Shown here: positions 8,067 to 13,868 of the stretch, one piece after another
How the letters are laid out: each line of letters begins with the position of its first letter
Numbering within the stretch: position 1 is the stretch's first letter
Source of the DNA: Oehlia diaphana
Taxonomy: Eukaryota; Glomeromycota; Glomeromycetes; Glomerales; Glomeraceae
Length of the DNA stretch: 13,868 nt
Direction of reading: 5' to 3'
Assembly: GCA_003833135.1 (NCBI GenBank)
Contig: QZLH01000295.1
Coordinates: 95,538 to 109,405 of the forward strand
Notes under the pieces: model-generated
Database searches by the model: none
What the model saw: only the letters and a program-made list of their open reading frames with translations
Told to the model about the DNA's origin: nothing
Position numbers and translations under genes: made by a program

Positions 8067-8414
8067 ATGAAAGTTGTGAAAGACATAAACTTTTAAAGTT
8101 TTGTTAGTCTGAAAGAACAACATCAATTATTTTTATAGAGAAATTATCACAAATTGAATTTTTGGTAAGAAATTTTGATTGTTGTACTAACCTTTACTTT
8201 TGACCAAGCGTTATTTTACAAACTCTGCACTACATCTGTGGCAATATAAGTGTTATTTTATGAATTCTGCATCATATTGATGGCAACATGAGCGTTATTT
8301 TATGAACTCTGCATCATGTTGGTGGCAACATGAGGTAAATTCTTATCTTATGGGCGACGGGTGTCACAAGCTGATACTAAAGCATCATCCATCTATGTGA
8401 TTAGTTTTTATTAA
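8067..8414 (+). pseudogene. Decayed frame containing an in-frame 42-bp minisatellite
   Basis: One plus-strand frame begins at ATG 8067 and ends in TAA 8412-8414 (116 codons) with six internal stops. The second half is nearly clean: DQALFYKLCTTSVAI, VLFYEFCIILMAT, ALFYELCIMLVAT, then GKFLSYGRRVSQADTKAS. The three repeated segments are the minisatellite read in frame. The last three internal stops all fall at the same codon at repeat junctions: TAA, TGA, TGA. The two TGA are one C-to-T step from CGA. No family recognised, and the repeat may be translated only by coincidence. Confidence 0.3.
8207..8332. repeat. Minisatellite, three 42-bp units
   Basis: Exactly 42-bp units at 8207-8248, 8249-8290 and 8291-8332 begin AG(C/T)GTTATTTTA and share CTGCA(T/C)... 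and GTGGCAA/ATGGCAA. Units 2 and 3 are the most alike and unit 1 is more diverged. The unit length is 14 codons, so the array keeps frame. Confidence 0.85.
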
Positions 8415-9540
8415 AGAGCTTAAATGACTTTTCTTAATTAGACAGACATATAAACATTATTATTAAAATTAATCCATTTTTTCTTTTATTCTTACCTGAT
8501 TCTCTAATCCCTTCAAATAATTGCAAGAAGGCAGAGGTTGAAACCGGTTGTACCAATCAGTTGTAAATTCAATTTTTAATGTTTTTCAATGATTCAGTTT
8601 GAATTGGTTATGAAATTAATTATGATTAACAAAAAAATTTCCTAATTTGAAATTTTATGTAACCTTATGTAACTATACTTCAATTTTATTGGAAAGCAAA
8701 TTCTTTTTTTGGAGATTTGTGTAATATTACATGATACTATATAAAAAAAATTTTTTTTGACCTAGATTCCTAGAATTATGAATTTGGCTGAAATAGTACT
8801 CTGAACGATACAAGTTGACCTGGGTTAATTTGACCTGACTTGACTTTTAAATCAGGCCCGCTGGGTCAGGTTATAAATTTCCTTAACCCAGGTTTGACCT
8901 GGATCGACCTGGATGTTTTTAATTCTGGCAAAATTATAATTCTGGCAAAATTAAGCTAAGAATTAATTTTAACAAATATTAACATAACTTCAAAATATGA
9001 AATTTTAATTTTTTTGTTAATTATTTTTCTTTTTTTTTGTAGGTATGACTTCTCAAATCCTGGACAATATGATCAGTAAATTTCAAAATGGGTTGAAACT
9101 TTTTTTTTTAACTTTGCTTTGAAAAATTAACCATTTTGTATTTTGTCTATTACTCTATTTTGTAGGTGTGTGAAGATTTAATATTATGGATGTATTGATC
9201 TCTCTCCTCTAGTTGATTTGTTCTATAAAATGAAAACACCCGTTAATAATTGTTGATTAGCAACCTAGAACACATTTTGTACACAGATGCACAGGGTTTT
9301 GTTCAGAAGGATTAATCATAAAATAATATGGAATATATGTAATTATTATGACAGGATTATTTTATTAATAATAATATACATGTTATCATTGATATTGCAA
9401 TTATGTATAATATATCTATTGTATTGCGAAATAAAGCATGTCATAATCAAATAAAACATATTTGTAAAATTCATGTTGTAATACATATATGACATAGTAT
9501 TTTAATATACTTTACACTATAATAGCAGGTTGGCGCTCAT
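8415..9540. other. AT-rich stretch with small repeats and no supported gene
   Basis: It holds an inverted ACCTGG repeat (separate entry), a short direct duplication of ATTCTGGCAAAATTA (about 8921-8956), and two TTTTGTAGGT words (about 9036 and 9157) that look like 3' splice acceptors. The frame after the first reads YDFSNPGQYDQ before a stop, and after the second VCEDLILWMY before a stop. This is too little to call exons. Confidence 0.4.
8817..8893. repeat. Inverted ACCTGG/CCAGGT repeat
   Basis: GACCTGGGTTAATTTGACCTGA (8817-8838) pairs imperfectly with 8866-8893, which carries TCAGGTT and TTAACCCAGGT. More GACCTGG words follow to 8912. Related GACCTG/AACCTGA words occur at 1260-1440, suggesting a dispersed degenerate repeat. 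Confidence 0.45.
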
Positions 9541-9569
9541 ATACTTATGATAAGGTTTTTATATGGTTA

Positions 9570-10033
9570 TCAAAAAAGTCTACATTGATAGTAAAGAATT
9601 TTAGTGATAGAATGATCGTTTAAACCCCCATTGCTAAAAACGTTAAGATGGATCAGGTTAGGATATGCTTATTAATGTTTTATTATCAAAGCCTGTACTT
9701 CCCCCAAATCTAGATGAATTATATTTGGAAAATTTTTAACGATTTTTTCAATTATCTCATTCAAAAGATTAAAATGGTGCGCAATTGCGAGGCATTGCAG
9801 ACTATGTTTATAAATCGGTCTAGGATTTATTTGGATAAACTTTTCCAGTCGCATCGTGCCACGAATGTCATAAACATTTCATAAAATTGGACTGGCGCAC
9901 ATGAACCAAAGTTTAGAGACGAGCAAAGTGGGATATACAGTAGTGTGTTATCTTTGACTAAGAAATTTAGAATCTTATTTAGTATCTCAGGTAGAGCAAG
10001 CGCCAATTTTTTTATCGAGATTAAGTACCTCAA
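9570..10033 (-). pseudogene. F-box/LRR pseudogene with at least three frameshifts
   Basis: Read from 10033 to 9570. The first frame (10033-9827) has an F-box-like start, ALPEILNKILNFLVKDNTLL, followed by CAPVQF. In F-box proteins this region holds the Skp1-binding LP.E...I...L pattern. The frame then shifts near 9845 to RLEKFIQINPRPIY and IIEKIVKNFPNIIHLDLGE. It shifts again at a G5 run (C5 at 9700-9704 on the plus strand) to STGFDNKTLISI (to 9664), and again to AYPNLIHLNVFSNGGLN then DHSITKILYYQCRLF (9668-9570, TGA). FPNIIHLDL and YPNLIHLNV are successive LRRs. There is no ATG in the F-box frame: the first open codon is TTG and a stop lies just upstream. The ancestor was probably an SCF ubiquitin-ligase receptor. 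Non-functional unless the shifts are assembly errors. Confidence 0.65.
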
Positions 10034-10150
10034 ATAATTTTTTATTTATTATTGGAACGAGAGTTACTATATCTAGAGTAGTGATCATCTGCCTGGAAGA
10101 TTTTTTCTGGGCTACATGTACCGCTAATACCTTATTTAACCATATAAAAA

Positions 10151-10440
10151 GTGCATATAGTTAATTTATTAGAACAACTTCCACTGGAGACAATATCAAT
10201 TATTTTAAAGTACCTTCCAGAACGGAATCTGAAAAATTCTCGCAGTATAAATGATATATGGAAAAGAGAGGCGAAACTTGAATGGACCAAAAGAACGGAA
10301 TTTTTATTTGGGATAAAGGATCAAGGCAATTATACGGTAAATGAATTTTATTTGAAGTTGAGTGTAATTTAAGCAAAGAATGTCCTGAAGAACATCTTAA
10401 ATGGCTATTCCTCTATACAAATGAAAAATGTATTAAATAA
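10151..10440 (+). pseudogene. F-box-like fragment with a frameshift
   Basis: The plus-strand frame 10151-10372 opens at a GTG with a TAA six bases before it and has no ATG. It reads LEQLPLETISIILKYLPERN and SRSINDIWKREAKLEWTKR. The LP.E.....ILKYLP..N....R..ND.W pattern is F-box-like. It stops at TAA 10370-10372, but the next frame is open from 10345 and continues with SKECPEEHLKWLFLYTNEK to TAA 10438-10440, so one frameshift near 10355 probably truncated a longer product. It lies head-to-head with the F-box/LRR pseudogene, about 117 bp apart. GCATATAG at 10153-10160 could be a 3' splice acceptor, so an upstream exon is possible but none was found. Confidence 0.4.
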
Positions 10441-10785
10441 AACTTAGATGTTGAATAATATCTTCTTGAGTACTTTAATATTTTGTTTCTATTTTACATT
10501 CTTTTGCCACGTCACCTATTTTTGTAATAAAAATAAACGTTTGAACAAAAAAAATTATTTTAAGTGCTTTTCTTCTATGATATTATCACTTTAACATTCA
10601 GTAACTGATATTAATTGTTAAGCAATAAATAAATAACTTTATTTTCCTGAAGACATTTTATTCAGTAAAAAATGATTAATATATTATAAGAGCAACAAGA
10701 CGAATTTAATAAAAATTAGTTAATTCAAAAATTTTTCTAGAAAAGATTCTTCATGTATTTAGTATAAATAAAATAAAAATAATAT
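10441..10785. other. AT-rich intergenic stretch
   Basis: No coding frame or structured repeat was seen. AATAAA words occur after the F-box-like fragment and could be old polyadenylation signals. Confidence 0.4.
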
Positions 10786-10908
10786 TTCGGAAAACGTCCA
10801 TTCGGCAAAATGACTTCGGTGACAATGTCCATTCGGCGAAATGGGGTTCGGAGAAACGTCCCTTCGGCGAAACATCCCTTCGGCGAAACGGCTTTCGGCG
10901 AAATGTCC
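10786..10908. repeat. TTCGGCGAAA-type minisatellite, eight units
   Basis: Eight units start with TTCGG at 10786, 10801, 10815, 10832, 10847, 10863, 10879 and 10894 (spacing 14-17, mean about 15). The consensus is close to TTCGGCGAAACGTCC. Each unit carries a small self-complementary core (TTCGGCGAA-like). The array is CpG-rich, in sharp contrast to the left of the window. Confidence 0.8.
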
Positions 10909-11029
10909 TGATACCCAAATTAATTTCTCACTGGTGTCACACCCTCAGTTATTGATTTTTATCATTTATTTTAAGAATATATTATTTGTCACACACTAAC
11001 CATCACATGGTTCTTCTTTAATATAACCC

Positions 11030-11715
11030 CAGTCGGCTCGCGTTATAACGAATTTCGATATAACGAAATATTTAGTACAACGGATGGTATAAAAAAAATT
11101 TTACTATACCGAATTTTACTAATTAAATGCTGTATACCGTTTAACGAAGTAAAGTGTATAAAAAGTATATACAACAACAAATTGTATCAATGTATCCGAT
11201 CAAAATCTCGACAGTCACTTGCACGACTAATACAAGATCGACAAAATCTCGACAATCCAAAATCCCGACAAGTCATTATATCGACAATTTTGTGATTTGT
11301 GTTCTAATAAAATAATTTGTTGCGATATGTAATATTTAGAAATGTGTGATAATTTTGTCAGGATTTTGACTTGTCAGGATTTTGACTTGTCAAGATATTG
11401 TCGAGATTTTGTTATCGGTCTTGTGTCAGTCGCTCAAATGATTTTCGAGATTTCGTACCAAATCATACAAAATGACTCACGTTGTAACGAATTTTATATT
11501 ATAACGACACACTATTTTATAAAAATTTCATTAATTAAACGAATTTTATTTCAGCGTATGTAATTTTCACCGTGTGATATGAAATCATTCACGTTGTATA
11601 AATTTCGATTGTAATGCAATATGCAAATACCGGATTTTCCTATAATAATAACGAATTTTCTTATAACGAAGGTCAGATCGGCCCGGACACCAAATTCGTT
11701 ATAACGAGCCGACTG
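11030..11715. mobile_element. pogo/Tigger-like MITE (686 bp)
   Basis: The left end is CAGTCGGCTCGCGTTATAAC followed by GAATTT (11030-11055). The right end (11692-11715) is its exact complement except for a 2-bp CG indel. CAGT ends followed by CTCGTTATAACGAA are typical of pogo/Tigger (Tc1/mariner) elements, which insert at TA. TA follows the right end (11716-11717), but the left flank is CCC, so the duplication is not intact. Subterminal TATAACGAA words recur inside. There is no transposase: the 73-codon frame at 11342-11563 lies across internal repeats and is not gene-like. Confidence 0.75.
11199..11440. repeat. Internal imperfect palindrome and 16-bp tandem repeat of the MITE
   Basis: The left half carries AATCTCGACA...ATCCCGACAAGTCA (about 11205-11275). 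Its complement, TGACTTGTCAGGAT...TTGTCGAGATT, follows at about 11350-11440. Within the right arm a 16-bp unit, TTGTCAGGATTTTGAC, is repeated at 11355-11370 and 11371-11386 with a partial third copy. The arms have diverged and the tandem expansion is one-sided. Confidence 0.6.
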
Positions 11716-11922
11716 TATTAAACAATAGAAAATGCCTTAAATTTAATAACTGGATCAAAAGAATAGTTATGGATCTATTCTGTGTTGGCCATTTATTCAA
11801 AAACAAAAAAATTAATACGCATAACAGCCGTAAAATTTCGTTTTAATTAAAAAAAGTAAAAAAAAAAAATTATTTCGTGAAACTCAAGGAGTATAAAGAA
11901 GAGGGAAAATTAAATTAAGTGA

Positions 11923-12243
11923 AATGGAATATTCGAAACAATTAAAGATGATCACAAAGAGTCTCTTATTGACGGTGTTACAATATTAATGTCAATTTAT
12001 TGATTGTTAGATCTAGATACGCGCTGTAATATGTTTTATAAGATTCAGTATGCTGTTGAATCAATATCCTCTAATTCTAGATTAATGCAAAAAAAAGTAT
12101 TTATAGGATAGATATTCGTAAGGGGGGGTATAGATGCCCGAATTGAAATTACGGCATTAAGAAATATGGATTTTATCAAAAAAAATATCATATCGACTGA
12201 TCAGAAAAGCTCCCATAATTTATATGCTAATGACAATAAGTAA
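11923..12243 (+). pseudogene. Possible gene remnant with two in-frame stops
   Basis: A single plus-strand frame of 107 codons holds only two internal stops (TGA 12001-12003, TAG 12109-12111) and ends in TAA 12241-12243. It reads ETIKDDHKESLIDGVTILM, DTRCNMFYKIQYAVESISS, SRLMQKKVFIG, GGIDARIEITALRNMDFIKK and STDQKSSHNLYANDNK. Composition is balanced and the region is richer in G+C than its flanks. I do not recognise the family and see no start. GTGTTACAA...GTTAG (about 11976-12010) could be a tiny intron removing the TGA, but the donor is weak. Confidence 0.35.
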
Positions 12244-12814
12244 CCCATCAGTTACATAATGAACCCATCAACTGAGCTTAAATATTAATTGGCTTGATTT
12301 TTCCAATAATCAGCCGATATGTTTACTTTCTTTGTTTAATTTTTGTATATTTGGCATTAAATAATTACGGCATTACGGCATTACGGCGATTTAATATACA
12401 GTATTACGGTATAAGCTTCATATCTGATATGGTGTAATTAATTCCGACGGCAAGTATAGAGGGTGATACTCTATAATAAATACACACGACAAGAAATTAT
12501 AACGGAACTACTTTGAGACTAAATAAGAACTTAATTTTTCATATCGGATTTATGTAATCACATGCTCTCCGTGACTGATGGATGCATAATATCAGTAAAT
12601 TAATTATAGAACTGGGTTTCCTATTGCTATATTTCTATAATAAATATATTTTACACGATATTGTATCGACAAAAATTTTCATATTATGTGATTTGTACAT
12701 GAATTTCTTTTTAAGATCATCCATAATTTGAGTAAAATAATTATCGGATATCGGATTTGATGATCATCCGGCCGAAATCAAATTTCTTTAACCTCGAGAT
12801 CAGTATTCTCAAAA
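12244..12814. promoter_or_regulatory. Upstream region of the protease gene
   Basis: No gene was found. It holds three exact ATTACGGC units (12364-12387), with the same word again near 12148. TATCGGAT occurs at 12542-12549 and twice in overlap at 12742-12756. The dyad ATTTGAT / ATCAAAT (12755-12761, 12777-12783) surrounds CGGCCG (12769-12774). The TATCGGAT pair and dyad lie 30-75 bp before the TATA box and are candidate transcription-factor sites, by inference only. Confidence 0.3.
12364..12387. repeat. Three tandem ATTACGGC units
   Basis: Exact 8-bp repeats at 12364, 12372 and 12380, followed at about 12412 by a related ATTACGG. Confidence 0.8.
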
Positions 12815-12824
12815 TATATAAAAA
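12815..12824 (+). promoter_or_regulatory. TATA box of the aspartic protease gene
   Basis: TATATAAAAA lies 78 bp before the protease ATG, a normal spacing for a TATA box with a short leader. An ATG at 12824 would open a 23-codon frame ending at 12895, but it overlaps the TATA box and should lie upstream of the transcript start. Confidence 0.55.
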
Positions 12825-12901
12825 TGGAGCTAGAATGCAATTTCTTCGTGAATAAAATCACTCACATAAGATATCTTTCTCAATACTACTCTTAATTCAT
12901 C

Positions 12902-13868
12902 ATGCGCGCTTTGCATATATTTACATTCGCAATAGCAATTTTTCTATCTGTTGATGCATTACCCTATGACAAACCTAATGTGTATACAATTCCGCTAAAG
13001 TCGAAATCAATCACTCGTCGCAGGCTTTCCAGACGAGCAATTGGATCCATGCCAGTAAACCAAGAAGAACCAGATGTTGCTTATTTTGGACAAATTACCT
13101 TTGGCACGGGCACCCCACAGAATTTTGATATACAATTTGATACAGGATCAGGCGATTTATTTGTTTTTGGTAAAAATTGTGATTCACCTGCATGCGAAGA
13201 TAAACCTAAATATGATTCAGGTCTTGATACATCTTTCAATCCAATCGATGGAAAAAATTTTAAAGCCGAATACGCTGATGGCACAGAAGCAACCGGGGAT
13301 TCAGCCAAGACCACTATTGTAATAGCGGGTATTTCGGTAGAAGCACAAGAGTTTGGAGTGGTTAATGACATTATTGGTGATTCTGAAGAACACCCATATG
13401 AGGGTATAATGGGAATGGCATTTAGTGACACAAGTCAAAACGAACAAACCACACCAATCACGAACCTTATAAATAATAATCAGCTCGATAATCCACAATT
13501 CTCTTTTAAGCTTGGGAGAGATGCAGATCAATCACCAAGCGAATTAACGGTCGGTGGGAATAATCCAGATAGATACCATGCTGATACACTTACCTTTACA
13601 CATCTAGTAGATGATAATGGCGGTACATGGGAGATCCCTATTGATAACTGCATTGTCGATGGCGAAGAATTAAATCTCGAAGGTCGTACTGGAATTATTG
13701 ATACTGGGACCACACGAATAATTATGCCACCTGCTGATGCTCATACATTTTATGCTGAAATTCTCACTGCTATAGACAATGGTGATGGGTCCTACGCACT
13801 ACCTTGTGAAGAAGAACATGACATTAGTCTGGTATTCAGCGGTAAGACTTGGAATATAGATCCTAGAG
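12902..13868 (+). CDS. Secreted pepsin-like aspartic protease (family A1), 3' end beyond window
   Basis: An uninterrupted frame of 322 codons runs off the window with no intron seen. ATG 12902 is chosen because it gives a signal peptide (MRALHIFTFAIAIFLSVDA, residues 1-19) and follows a TATA box. A short basic segment follows, with RRRLSRR at 39-45, a likely kexin-type cleavage site, so the mature enzyme would start near A46. Catalytic motifs are DTGS at 80-83 and DTGT at 267-270; the flap tyrosine is Y124 in AEYADGT; GIMGMAF at 168-174 is the usual hydrophobic-Gly strand. C93 and C98 match the first pepsin disulphide, and C302 awaits a partner past the window end. Family A1 enzymes cleave proteins at acidic pH, often outside the cell or in the vacuole. 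The propeptide, about 26 residues, is short for the family, and F87 stands where pepsins have Trp39. Typical length is about 380-420 residues, so roughly 60-100 are missing here. Confidence 0.93.
   Translation, partial: MRALHIFTFAIAIFLSVDALPYDKPNVYTIPLKSKSITRRRLSRRAIGSMPVNQEEPDVAYFGQITFGTGTPQNFDIQFDTGSGDLFVFGKNCDSPACEDKPKYDSGLDTSFNPIDGKNFKAEYADGTEATGDSAKTTIVIAGISVEAQEFGVVNDIIGDSEEHPYEGIMGMAFSDTSQNEQTTPITNLINNNQLDNPQFSFKLGRDADQSPSELTVGGNNPDRYHADTLTFTHLVDDNGGTWEIPIDNCIVDGEELNLEGRTGIIDTGTTRIIMPPADAHTFYAEILTAIDNGDGSYALPCEEEHDISLVFSGKTWNIDPR

Noticed and set aside
9044..9320. Exon-like blocks after two TTTTGTAG acceptors
   Set aside because: Each open block is short, no donor sites pair with them, and five stops break the frame.
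11342..11563. 73-codon plus-strand ORF
   Set aside because: It lies across the tandem and inverted repeats of the pogo-like MITE, and its translation reflects those repeats rather than a protein family.
12824..12895. 23-codon upstream ORF before the protease
   Set aside because: Its ATG overlaps the TATA box and would not be in the transcript if that box is used.
13074..13713. Open frames on both strands inside the protease gene (13074-13322 plus; 13081-13431, 13301-13531 and 13528-13713 minus)
   Set aside because: They overlap the clear aspartic protease frame and have no recognisable domain.

Overview
The window looks like nuclear DNA of an AT-rich eukaryote, most likely an early-diverging fungus. 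Arbuscular mycorrhizal fungi (Glomeromycotina) are my best guess. The reasons are the very high A+T, a secreted pepsin-type aspartic protease with an N-terminal signal, remnants of F-box/leucine-rich-repeat genes, and many short inverted-repeat elements. The lineage is an inference and no database was searched. I found no tRNA, rRNA or CRISPR, and no bacterial-style operon.

Layout. The left two thirds (1 to about 9,500) is extremely AT-rich, has very few CpG dinucleotides, and holds no intact gene. It is a graveyard of decayed coding sequence and small non-autonomous elements. The best relics are: a minus-strand relic at 43-420; a plus-strand relic at 2180-2374; an LRR relic at 4503-4661; an unidentified relic at 4989-5225; an F-box/LRR-type LRR relic at 5520-5998; a long minus-strand relic at 6961-7842; and a plus-strand relic at 8067-8414 that contains a 42-bp (14-codon) minisatellite. 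Palindromic or TIR elements lie at 865-1012, 1460-1758, 4246-4491 and 5153-5259. A SINE-like retroposed unit at 4810-4916 has an AATAAA signal, an A16 tail and a 19-bp direct repeat on both sides.

The right third (about 9,500 to the end) is richer in G+C and CpG. It holds a frameshifted F-box/LRR pseudogene on the minus strand (9570-10033), a divergent F-box-like fragment on the plus strand (10151-10440), a 15-bp TTCGGCGAAA-type array (10786-10908), a 686-bp pogo/Tigger-like MITE (11030-11715), and a possible gene remnant with two internal stops (11923-12243). The only gene that looks functional is the aspartic protease at 12902-13868, with its own TATA box. It runs off the window end.

Reading. 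Nothing indicates a multi-gene system. The story is a boundary between an accessory, repeat-rich compartment with signs of CpG decay and a more gene-like compartment ending in a secreted protease. Several relic stops are one C-to-T step from a sense codon, and one MITE's arms differ only by G/A changes in its inner stem. Both fit cytosine deamination.
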